Assembly: GCA_021464245.1 (NCBI GenBank)
Contig: JADCRB010000007.1
Span: forward strand, 744,001 to 808,000
DNA: 64,000 nt
Source of the DNA: Carallia brachiata
Taxonomy: Eukaryota; Streptophyta; Magnoliopsida; Malpighiales; Rhizophoraceae
Direction: 5' to 3'
A program made the position numbers and the translations under genes. Every line of letters begins with the position of its first letter. Within the stretch, counting starts at the first letter, position 1. A model generated the notes under the pieces. The model did no database searches and was not told where the DNA came from. It saw nothing but the letters and a program-made list of their open reading frames with translations. This document shows positions 9,869 through 20,663 of this stretch, piece by piece.

Positions 9869-11700
9869 TTTTTAATCTAATGCTTAATTTTTGATAAAAA
9901 AAATTATGTATTTTTTATCTGTTTTTTATTATAAACTTTAAATTATTGGTTGCAAAAAATAAAAGGTTGATTTTTTTGTCTCATATTTTTTACATCTACG
10001 TATATTTTTTAAATTTTTTTTTAATTTTATAATGAAAGAGGTTTTTTTGAGTTTTTGCAGTTAACTAATATTTTTTTATGTTGACGGAGATTTAAGGGGT
10101 GCTTGTTTATTATGTATTTTTTTTTTTATGAGTATACCTACCATACATCCGATCTTAAATTATTGGCTTATTATATATTTTTATTGTTATGAGTATAATA
10201 TATATACAATCTTAAACTACAAAGATCTATTTTAATTTTTTTTTATTTTAGATATGAGCACTTAAAATTTTATTTTTATTCATATTTAAAAATAAAGTTA
10301 ATTTAACTCATATTTTAGGTGAGTCTAGTAATTCTTTTAATTTTATGCATGGATGTTAATAAATAGAGTTTGTTGTGACTTGTGACAAATAAATTCAAGA
10401 TCACACCTTGAGATTGATTCGGTACTCTAAAATTGATAAATTTGGGACGAAAATAGCAACATTCTATTTAAAATGAAAACGAAAAACTTTATAGTCACCA
10501 AAAAAAATTTGTTGTTTAAAAGTTAACTAAAATTACCTAACTCAATAATTAACTTTTAATCACATAAATTTATTAAGTTTATAAATGATTTCAGAAAAAA
10601 AAAAAAGAAAACAGAATGATCAAAAAACGAAAATCATGAAGGGTGAGGGTTAAAAGTTCGATTGAAATTAATGTGTTTTTTAATATAATATTTTACCATA
10701 ACAATATTTTATGTTCATTTTTAAAAAAAAAAGATTGTAGGGACTTAGATTTAAACATTATTAAACATAAAACAAAGATTTTGGATAACTCTACGATTAA
10801 GGTATACTAGTGTATATTAATTGACTCCTTTTTTTTTTTGTTTAAAACTTTTGTTTTAATTTAAAAATATTGTTAATTACATTTTGCTTGACATGATTCC
10901 ATACGTTGTTATAAGTTAAAAAAAAAAGTATTATTTTGTGTGTATAAATTAAAAAAGATACATGTAGAAACGAAGTTTATTTAATAATATCTAACAATTT
11001 ATTTAATTTTTTTATTTTCAATTCAACTATTTAATAATCTGTATTACTTTGATATCATTTGATTCTTCTACCTAACCTATTTTCAATGAGTATTTCCTTA
11101 AAAAAAAGAAAAAAAATCTCATCCCTATTTGAGAAAGAAACAGCTATGAATATTTCACTACGTATACAATATTTACTATCCATATAATTACCAAGAAGTT
11201 TGACTTACAGATCCCAAAAATCCAATGGTGGGTTGGAGGTGGGGTGGGCTTAAACTCATAGACATACAGCCCAATGGACTGGTCTACCGGCCCAAATGTA
11301 AGTCCCTCGCGCTCGCAACCATGTGATGCGATTTACGGCGCCATGGCGGGATGGGCGCTCTCATCTTCATCGTCTCGTATAGCGGGCAAAAACTTATAGC
11401 ATTTGTAATTTTTTTTTATTTTTTTAAATAAATTATGTGATTATATTATTATTATGTAAAATTAAACTGTATCATGATAAGTATATATTTTTTTTCAAAA
11501 GTAAAAGTTATAAGAAGGAAGAGATCAAAAAAGCCTCATGAAACTATAATTAGTAAAATTTTGCTTCTTTAACCTACGAAGCAAAATTAGTAACTTAATA
11601 GTGATACTTCTAGAAACTAGATGATGAAAATCATGAAATGATGATGTTATGCGACTTATTAACAAAATTAAACGTGGATTAATCAACAAAAAATTAGGTA
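9869..11700. other. AT-rich spacer, no gene seen
   Basis: Long poly(A) and poly(T) tracts. Around 11221-11390 there is an island of higher GC content with ATGGCGGGATGGGCG at 11342, encoding about 18 residues (Ser-rich) before a stop. It looks like an orphan 5' exon or promoter fragment, but nothing follows that would continue it. Confidence 0.4.
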
Positions 11701-11708
11701 AAAACTAT

Positions 11709-12118
11709 ATGTTTAAAATACGAGATTAATATACAAAAATATCATCAATTTTACCTAAAATAACAAATTAACACCAATTTTAAAAAGTATTAGTTTACCC
11801 CTTTTTAATTTTTTTATAACAAATCTACCACACTGTAAAATTTATTAAACTGAATTTATCTATTTTGATAATATAACGCTAATATATATTATTATTATGT
11901 CATCGAAACAAACATATTTTCATAAATATGTCATCGAAAAAAACATATTCCTATAAATATGTTATTGAAACTGACATCTATTTATATAAAATTACTGCGT
12001 ACTAAATTTGTTACAAAAAATTTAAAGAGAGATAAACTGTTACTTTTTAAAATTAGTATTAATTTATTACTTTAAATAAAATTAGTGATATTTTTATATA
12101 TTAATCCTTAAAATATAG
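11709..12118. mobile_element. foldback MITE with ~120-bp inverted termini
   Basis: The left arm contains GATTAATATACAAAAATATCA, AACAAATTAACACCAATTTTAAAAAGTA and later AACAAATCTA. The reverse complement of the right arm has the same blocks in the same order with substitutions. The loop carries three near-copies of ATATTCATAAATATGT-like sequence. It is non-coding. Confidence 0.6.
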
Positions 12119-12791
12119 AGACGTGTCAATAATATAGAATTAAAATAATATTATCATATAATTTTATTTTTCGCTGCTCGGTCATGGAACCACCTTACAC
12201 GTAATATTGAACTAAACATTCTTAATTATAGACGGTAGTTATTTTTAAACCGCAATTATAGTATCATCTTTGCTGTAAACATTCTTTTACTTATTTGTTT
12301 ATTTCCCTAGTAAGATTTCTAATAGTTATAAGTTATACAATAAGAGTAATTTTTTTTTATTTTCTTAAATTTCATATCATCTTTCATCCTCTTTATCAAG
12401 ATTAGAATCCAAAGATCAAAAAAAAGATATAAGTTCTTAAACAATGAGAGTATCTCCCAATCACTAGAAGAAAATCAGTTTTAACAAACAAAACTTTTCG
12501 TGCCAAAATTCATACAAGAAAAATCACTTCTTATGGATCAAAAAATGAAAAATCACTTCAAACTGTAAATCACAACAAAATTTGCAGGTCAATACATACA
12601 AAACACTTCATAATTAGGGAAATATTTAGTAAAATTCTTTAAATAAGGTTAAATAAGATCAAAATGACATATACTATTGAATTGTTAAAATAAAAAAATT
12701 ATTAGATATCGTTAAATAATTTATATAATTATTTTTATATTATCTAAAATTAATATGTATAATAATACCCCTCACAGTTATAGTTTTAAGT

Positions 12792-12862
12792 ACCCAAAAA
12801 ATATTGAACGTGTAGTACAAATGGTACTCAAAAAATTTTGAACGTGTGTAGTACAAATGCAT
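12792..12862. repeat. short tandem duplication
   Basis: A unit of about 37 bp (GTACCCAAAAAATATTGAACG then TGTAGTACAAATG) occurs twice in a row with small changes, directly before a foldback element. Non-coding. Confidence 0.6.
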
Positions 12863-12888
12863 GATTTGGCTGAAACCATTGCCTGTAC

Positions 12889-13334
12889 TAACGGAAATAA
12901 CACTATCTTTAATCTTAAATTTTTATAATTTTTTTAATTAAATTTTAAAATTTTTAATTTTTTCAGTTAAATCATATACCTTTTAAATTTTTACAATTAA
13001 ATCTTTTTTGTTAATGTTCATCAATTAAACCGTTTAAAATTATTTGAACCAAACAAAAGTGAATTAAAAAAAAAATCTTAAATACGGTATTTTAATTATT
13101 TTTTAAAATATTAAAACAAAAATATAAAAAAGCGGTATTTATTTTTTTTATTCATATATGTTTGGTCAAAGTATGTTTTAAACAATTTGATTAATGATCA
13201 TTGACCAAAACGACTCAATTATAAAATCTAAAAAGTGTAAGATTTAATTAAAAAAATTAAAATGTTTATAACTCATTTTTAAAAATTTAAAATTAAAAAA
13301 GATATTATTCCTTATTATGATTAAGGTTCTGTTA
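12889..13334. mobile_element. foldback MITE with ~150-bp inverted termini
   Basis: It opens TAACGGAA and closes TTCTGTTA. Left-arm blocks AATCTTAAATTTTTA, TTTTTTTAATTAAAT, CAATTAAATC and GTTTAAAA recur in order in the reverse complement of the right arm. Non-coding and AT-rich. The target duplication could not be resolved. Confidence 0.6.
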
Positions 13335-13892
13335 TTGATAGAATTATACATTCAAATTTTAAAGAAAAAATTATATAGACACACTTACTAAAACACACTT
13401 AATAAAATTTAACAATTTATATTTTTTTAATTTAATATATTTTTTATAATTTAATAATTTAAATCACTATATATTACACTCTTACACCCTCAAATACTCT
13501 AATTTATTTCTCCTGCATTGTACTATCAGATGACAGCTATCATATTTTCCTTAACAAATTTGAGTAAATTAATCATTGCAATGAGGAAATTATAAGATAA
13601 GCACGAACATTAAATGGCACAACGAAGTTCAATATCTGAAGAGGTGATGTGAATTTGACTAAAAAAACCAACATCAATTCCTTTCTTTCGTAATAATGGG
13701 GTAAATTTTTACTTTGCAAGAGGTCTTTAGTAACCATAGGGTTTCAAAATTTATTTAATGACTAGTAAATGAGGTTCCATAGTGTAGAAGACAATATCTA
13801 ACCATAGATGGTAAACTCTTAGAATTAACCTGTATAAATCCAGGGACAGGCAAGCCTTATTACCTCATTGAAATTCATTTCTCTCCTTTCAG

Positions 13893-16376
13893 AGTTAGTG
13901 TCAGGAGGAAGTTCTACAATTTCCTTCAAAATTTGTATGTAGTTCTTTTGTTGTTAAATCTTAAAGTATAATAGATTTATTAACCAAAAAAAAAAAAAAG
14001 TCTAATAGATTTGCTTCTTGATTGCAGGAAAAAATCGCTGAAAATATGGAACGCTTGATCAAAAAAAACAACGACAGAATACCACAACTATGGCTTAAAA
14101 AAACTAACGAAATGAGGGCTTTGGCAACGATTCCTCCATGTCCCAACACTGTCCCTTTGGCCCCAAGTTCATACCAAGTGTGGAATAGTAATTATAAATC
14201 TAACTTAGACTGTCGTGAGGTGGGGGATAATGGATTTGAGACCCCTTTAAAGCTACCGGATGGCAAAGCCCCAGCTTCGTCATTGGGTGGTCGTAACAAC
14301 AATTCAAAAAATGCATCTAGACCGCAAGCCCAGAAGGATAAGGCAGTCCATGGTCTTGTTGATCTAGCAATTCCCGCTGCTGCTGTTCTGATGATCATAA
14401 TAACAATTCACAAAATGCATCTAGACCACGCCCCCATAAGGATCTGGCCCTCCGTGTCTTGTTGATCCAGCAATTCCTACTACTGCTGGTGCTGATGTTG
14501 GTCATAATAACAATTCACAAAATGCATCTAGACCGCGCCCCCAAAAGGATAAGGCAAACCATGGTGTTGTTTTAGCAATTCCGGCTGTTGCTGGTGCTGA
14601 TATTCGTCGCAACAACAGTTCACAAAATGCATCTAGACCACGTCCCCATAAGGATCTGGCGGTCCATGGTCTTGTTGCTCCAGCAATTCCTGCTGGTGCT
14701 GATGGTGGTTGGAATAACAATTCACAAAATGCATCTAGACCACGCCCCCATGAGGATCTAGCAGTCCATGGTCTTGGTTGTCCAGCAATTACTGCTGCTG
14801 CTGGTGCTGATGGTGACAATCATGTCCCAATAGTCAACACTCAAGCTGTGTCTTGGCATAGCCAAGTTGGATCAAGACGCAGTCCGAGCCCCTCGAAGTT
14901 GGACCCCAAAAGGCTTAAAAAGTATGTATTTTTGTCCAAAGCATTTTCTACTATAATAATATATAAGCATGGTCATATGATTTTGTGAATTAACGTATCT
15001 TGTCTTTAACTGACTTTTTTAATGTCAATAGTATTCTTCAGTCTACGTCTTGTTACTATGGGAACATTTAAACATTGTTGGATTATATTTTTTTGGTCTA
15101 CAGGCTTATCTCGAACCGAGAATCCGCAGAGAGAGCTAAATTGAGGCATGCTCAGTTCGTTAGCGACATGGAAAGCAAAGTTAAAGCTTTAGAGGTAACA
15201 TGATGTCTATAAATTTCTTACCATTTTGGGATATATATATTTTTTATTTTTGCGGCGCGATCACGTGCTATCGTTAATCGAGTTTGATATTAATTAATAA
15301 AAATTATCGATCTGCTCCATAACTTTATTTAGAAGTAGTGATAATTTACCTAATTGTCGGATAAGCTAATAACAAACATGTAAATTTTTTAAGTCCCAAA
15401 TTTTTATGCTCATGTAATATTATGTGACAAGATAAACTAAACTTTTTTTAATTTCCTCATAGGCTACCGTATCATATATGTCTTCTAAAGTCGAATTTCA
15501 TAGAAGGAGGCAACAGTTATTACTGAAGGAGCAGAAAAGGTTACAGGAAGAACTGATTTTTAGCACAAAATTCAACATACTCAAGGAAGGTGAATATACG
15601 AGCAAATATACGATGATAATTCATTGTAATCATTTGTTGTAAGTGTGGTTATAATTGTTAATATGCTCAATGTCCAATGATGACGAACTTGAACTTATTT
15701 TGCAGTTGAAATTAAGGACACCCAGGCCGAAATAAAAAGGCTGAAGCTTCAAATATCACTACAACAGGAACAATTTCATAGAATGATGCATGTTTGGGAA
15801 GACGAAATTGGAGGAGGGCAGCCTCATTCATCACAACAACAGGAAATTTTTCATGGACTAATGCCTGTTTGGGAAGAGGGTATTGGAGGAGGGCAGCACC
15901 ATTCATCAAAACAGCAGGAAAATTTTCAAGGAATAATGCCTGTTTGGGAAGACGGGATGGGAGGAGGGCAGCCCCATGCATCGCAACAACAGGAAAATTT
16001 TCATGGAATAATGCCTGTTTGGGAAGACTGGATTGGGGGAGGGCAGCCCCATTCATCAAGACAGCAAGAAAATTTTCATGGAATAATGCCTGTTTGGGAA
16101 GATGGGATAGGAGGGTGGCAGCCCCATTCCTCACAACAGCAGGAACAATTGCATGGAAGTACGCCTGTATGGGAAGATGCGAATTCGTCACAACAACAGG
16201 AAAATTTTCATGGAATAATTCCTGTTTGGCAAGATGGGATTGAAGGAGGGCAACCCCATTCACCACAACAACAAGAACAATTTCATGGAATAATGCCTGT
16301 TTGGGAAGATGACATTGACGAATGGTTAAATCTAAGCCCGAATCATCCTAGCACCGGGCAGACGGGTTCTATATGA
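13893..16376 (+). CDS. plant bZIP transcription factor (group E/I-like) with coding minisatellites
   Basis: Exons: a possible leader 13893-13936, then 14028-14921, 15104-15194, 15463-15589 and 15706-16376, with phase-consistent GT-AG introns in the core. The likely start is ATG 14046 (MERLIKKN). The spliced core reads DPKRLKKLISNRESAERAKL then RHAQFVSDMESKVKALE, a bZIP basic region with N-x7-K and the start of the zipper. It continues as VSYMSSKVEFHRRR and ends IKRLKLQISLQQEQF. The order DPKR, basic region, long zipper matches plant bZIPs related to bZIP34/61. N-terminal to the core are four ~37-residue repeats; C-terminal are eight ~24-residue repeats. The first and second N-terminal repeats are out of frame with each other and with the rest (a 4-bp and a 1-bp difference between units), so the upstream part cannot be joined to the core as written. 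Nuclear DNA-binding role is expected; targets are unknown. Confidence 0.75.
14287..14818 (+). repeat. coding minisatellite, ~111-bp unit, N-terminal side of the bZIP gene
   Basis: About 4.7 copies of a unit marked by AACAATTCACAAAATGCATC and AGACCACGCCCCCATAAGGA. Translated, each gives NNNSQNASRPRPHKDLAVHG then an Ala/Pro/Gly spacer ending GAD. Unit-to-unit length changes of 4 and 1 bp shift the frame between copies 1/2 and 2/3; copies 3 to 5 stay in frame with the bZIP core. Confidence 0.85.
15780..16325 (+). repeat. coding minisatellite, ~72-bp unit, C-terminal side of the bZIP gene
   Basis: Eight tandem units each encode about 24 residues of the form FHGIMPVWEDGIGGGQPHSS then QQQE. One unit is shorter. 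All stay in frame through to the stop at 16374-16376. The conserved W in PVWED and the Gln run are kept while other positions vary, consistent with repeat growth inside an expressed protein. A degenerate CAACAGGAAAATTT fragment also appears at 16640 in the downstream non-coding region. Confidence 0.9.
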
Positions 16377-19170
16377 ATGGTTCTATATGAACTTTAGCCA
16401 AGGTATATGTATATATATAATTCTGGTATATTCGTGCTTTCTTTTGCTTAACGTTTATCGTTCAATTATGTACGGTGGTAATGCAAACACTAATATCTGC
16501 GAAAAAAAATGGGGAAAGTATTTTACATAACAATATATATAGTCTTTTTGTTTTTTGTTTTTTGGGTAATATATATGTGTCTATGTAGTCTTCAGTTTGT
16601 AGCATTAGGTGTCTATGTATATATATATATATATGCCCAACAGGAAAATTTAATCATTCTACAGGTTAGGTTTTATGATGAGCCGAATATGTGAGAAACC
16701 ATAATATGCTTTTTTTAAGTTTAGTAGTAATTAGATTATAGCTATCTCTCCCTAGACTAGAAAAAAAAAAACATTATTTTGCTTTCTTTTTATTTTTTTT
16801 TCTTCTTTTGATTTTTTTGATCAATGTTCTTCTTTGATATAATTATTTTATCTGAAGAAAATATATAACATGTACACACATATATATAATGCATTTGGTT
16901 TGAAAATGGACCAACTAATGTGTAAGAAAGCATAATATTGGACTTTTTTTTTCATATGTGCAGACCCAATTGGAGAGGCCACAGTAGAAATGAATAAACT
17001 CTGTGAACTTCATACAGAGGAGCTGAAATACAGATGGCGAATTCGAGCTTGCTTCAATTGTAGGCAGCATCAAAGAGCAAATTTGTATTTCGTTTTGAAC
17101 CAATGCCATTGGAACTGCCCCAAGCTTTATTTCGATTATTGTCTTCTTGTGCTATTCTGCGCTTTTTTTTTTTTTTCCGTAAAGATATATTGTTGTGTGT
17201 TTGTCATCTATATATCTATGGGCATCTATGAAGAAATTTGATAGACATGCATCAATGTATTGATTTTCTCTTGAACTGCAAACTATTATGTTTATGTTTA
17301 ATTACATCAAGTACCAAATGGTTCTCTTATTTCATCAAAAAAAAAAAAAACAATTTAATTAGCATTTTATATTTTGATTAGTGATGTAGCCTCTATAATA
17401 GAGTTTTTCATCGTAGCAATCAATGTCTTAACGAATATGAGTTTTCTGAAAAATTAAGGCCTATGTCCATTGCCCAAAAACTTAGAATGAAGAATTGCAA
17501 TTTGTTCGCTCTTTTTAGTTACAAGGGAGAACAAATACAGGATTAAAAACTATTAATAGAATGTCTCAATTAATTGTACTAAAAGCATGTGAGTGTTTGT
17601 ATACTATAAAAGCCACATGGGGAAAATTTGCTTTTTTGCAAGTGCAACTACTGCATGGCAAAGGCTTCCTGCCAGTGGCAACCATCTAACAACGACGTTA
17701 ACCATCAATATTAGCTTAGCGCATTTTCTTTCCCAATAGGATTCCTCGTGCTACTTGTAACTGTTAATTACCCATTAAAGAGATCATTAGTACAATACAT
17801 TTTATGCAGGTTGAAGATTGCAAATCCTTATTTCTTAATCCAGAACATGTACATATAAATCAAGGAGGCATTTCGTACCCGGCGGGCCCAGCGGCCCGGA
17901 CCAATCCTCGTGCTTTGGTACGTCTTGTTCCATATATATTTACGCTGTCCAAATAGAGAAGAATAAAAGAAGGAAATAGGAGAAATGAAAGAAGAAGAAA
18001 TTAGGTGACATAGTCAACAATTTAGAAGTCTTGGATTCTACAATGGTTCTTTGCTTTTCAGAACTAATTAACAATTGCAAGTTGTAGATGGCTTTTGACA
18101 TAAGCATGATATTGAGCCCCTCGATGTTCATTAGTTACAAAATTAGTTGTGGGGTCGCTCCTTCATTAATCATCAATCATGTTGGTCGTCATAATAATGA
18201 TTAACTAAGCAAATTATTTATATTTTCCAACACCAAACCACAAAAAGGAGAAAAAAAACAAGAAAATTTTGTTATGGGTGTACGTCAAAGAGAGTTTTTT
18301 TACATTTAAGGAATGCTGTTGCTCGAACTTGCAATTTTTTGGGTCTTTTACATTCATTGTCTCCCTCCTCCTCGTCCTCCTCGCTCTCTTCGCTGAAGCA
18401 TCCAGTTAAGTTTCTTTTGCCGGTATTATCTAAGAAGGTTATATATATCATTGAAGCGCGGTACAAAGATAGCGTAAAATGTAAAGATCCGCAAAAAGGA
18501 AAGATGCCAACCAACCCTAAGACTAACAAAAACGAATCACAAAAAGAGGCAGAAAAATTGGGTTGGTTTGTCAACACAGAAATGCTTTTCCTATAGATCA
18601 AGAATCCTACTAAATGAGTGAGGGGTATCATGCATGTGATACCATTTATGTAAGAGGGCGCGGTTTCTGCGTCATACAATATGGGTGGGTTGATACATAA
18701 TATTGCCATGTAGCCTCTAATTTCCCGGTTAAAAATTAGATTGGGATGAATTAGATAACGGTCTTAGGTTTTATAAGTGCATTTTATGTTCCAAGTGAGT
18801 TATATGGTTATAACTTATGCTAACAACTCCAAGATTTATGGATTCGATGGTCGTAAAAAAATAAAATGATAAAATCTTAAAGAGAAAGAACAAAATTGCA
18901 TTGCATTGAAAACCTGCAGTAGGTTATTATTGTAAGCATTAATTATTTCTAAAATTTGGCGGAAATTTTTGTAAATTAACCCCTTATTGTTAAATCAACA
19001 GATACGAAAATGAAATTTTCTCTTGTTATTAATCCTCTTTTTTAAATAAAAAAAAAACAGAGAGAGAGAGTGCGTGCAAGAATGCACAACTTACAAAATC
19101 TTAAGGAATCAAATGGTAAATAATTTCTTTAAAAAAATCAAATTATGGGTTCCTTTGCAATATACAAGAA
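16377..19170. other. 3' region of the bZIP gene and spacer
   Basis: After the bZIP stop there are AT runs, a (TA)n tract near 16618-16634 and a possible spliced 3' UTR exon near 16962-17110. Bases 17872-17945 contain a GC-rich, self-complementary patch (GGCGGGCCCAGCGGCCCGG) unlike its surroundings. I see no recognisable gene apart from a doubtful ORF listed separately. Confidence 0.4.
18272..18709 (-). CDS. doubtful 145-residue open frame, unknown
   Basis: Uninterrupted frame with an ATG start. Its C-terminal third has an acidic run (EESEEDEEEGDNE) followed by basic KRPKK, which is more patterned than random sequence. The N-terminal two thirds are hydrophobic and Cys-rich without a recognised motif. 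It could be one exon of a small gene or chance. I do not recognise it and see no promoter or neighbour that supports it. Confidence 0.2.
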   Translation of the reverse strand: MAILCINPPILYDAETAPSYINGITCMIPLTHLVGFLIYRKSISVLTNQPNFSASFCDSFLLVLGLVGIFPFCGSLHFTLSLYRASMIYITFLDNTGKRNLTGCFSEESEEDEEEGDNECKRPKKLQVRATAFLKCKKTLFDVHP

Positions 19171-19180
19171 GATAATCTTT

Positions 19181-19502
19181 AGGATAACCAACTTTTTAGA
19201 TCTAAACCTTTATGATTTTTTTAATTTGAGACTTAAATCTTTTAAATTTTCTATTTAAGGCCTAAATCTTTTTTTTTTTCTATTGAAGTCTTTTTGTATG
19301 ATTTACCGTTAACTTTTCCGTTAGATCTAACTGAAACAGGCAGAAACAGAATTAAAGTTAACGGAAAAGTTAACGGTTTCATTGTAAAAGGATTTGAATA
19401 AAATAAAAAATAAAAGTTTAGATCTTAAATAGAAAACTTAAAAGGTTTAGGCTTCAAATAGAAAAAATCACAAAAGTTTACGGTTAAAAAGTTAGTTATC
19501 CC
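19181..19502. mobile_element. Mutator-type MITE with 9-10 bp target duplication
   Basis: Termini AGGATAACCAACTTTTTA and TAAAAAGTTAGTTATCC are inverted repeats that continue inward for over 100 bp with alternating blocks of CTAAACCTTT and TTTAAGGCCTAAA type. The flanks GATAATCTTT at 19171-19180 and 19503-19512 are a perfect 10-bp direct duplication. About 320 bp, non-coding. The palindromic middle (GTTAACTTTTCCGTTA / TAACGGAAAAGTTAAC) would form a long hairpin. Confidence 0.85.
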
Positions 19503-20294
19503 GATAATCTTTTGATTTGTTTCTAAATTAGGAACTTGAAAGACTTCAAAATGGATAGCTGGGAACAATGACCAATTAATTTCCGGGAAATATTGGTATG
19601 ATACTGCAAAAAAGTTCTATTCCAGAAAGTAATAATCAGGATAGTGCGTTCACGAATTCTTTCAGTATAAACGAGATTAAGAGGAGAGGAAGTGAGATTC
19701 AATTAATTCAAAAAAAGTTTAGCTCTAATCACCTTTAACTTGGCCAGATTAATTGACCCCATCAAATGATTATATCTTATGAAAACCCCTTGAAAATCTG
19801 ACATACCATCTTAATTAGTATATATGAACATGCCATGTTATTGATTATGCTTTAGAAAGTATTACTTTCTAAGTATAGCTGCTATTAAAATGTTGCCACT
19901 CTCTAGAAAAGGAGATTGCTAGCAACAGACGAAATTCGCTTTTGCTTTTGCTTTTGCCCTCTTAACTTGCCACTTGTCACTTGTTAATTTATTTCAAACT
20001 TGCAACCGGATGATACTAGTTAGAGGGCTGTGGAAATTCAAATAGCACAATCGTAATTAATTGAACTTTCTGAAAATTTTATTTGAAATAATAAAATTAA
20101 AATTTTACCTTTTCCACATTGCGCCGATGCCATGTACCCTAAAATAACTTTACTTTTTCCTTTATTTGTGTCAACAACGTTGGTCCTTTAAAATAGGCGA
20201 TCTCGACCAACACTTGCCATCGGTATATTTGCATTGTAGGTCAACAAAAGGCTTTTGCTTACGATGAAAACTTTCGTCATACACAGCGAGTGAG

Positions 20295-20295
<1 letters not shown>

Positions 20296-20331
<36 letters not shown>
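20296..20331 (+). repeat. (AG)n microsatellite
   Basis: About 17 AG dinucleotides, immediately before TCTCTATAAAACCC, a TATA-like motif that probably served the transposase gene of the MULE. Confidence 0.9.
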
Positions 20332-20335
<4 letters not shown>

Positions 20336-20663
20336 GTCTCTCTATAAAACCCTAATCCTTATCTCTGGAGTTCAGTTATAACAGACGGATTATTGGCGAT
20401 GCTGGTTTAAAATCTCAAAGTTAAGAATTGCAATCCAAAAGGCAGAGGTAGTTCTTTGTCATTCAGGTAAAAAATTCTTAAATTTTTTTTCAATATCTTG
20501 AAGTTTATTTCCTTTTGTTTGATTAAATTTCTATTTCATATGATCCAACTAGGTGTTTCTTGAAGCATGTACAATTTCTTCAAGCATGTACAATTTCTAT
20601 TTATTTCATTGTTTTGTGTGTCCAAATAGCATTTACAGTACTTATGCATTGTTTCGGCTGTCA

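Noticed and set aside
15712..16266. Minus-strand 184-residue ORF
   Set aside because: Mirror frame of the in-frame bZIP C-terminal minisatellite, which is supported by splicing phase on the plus strand.
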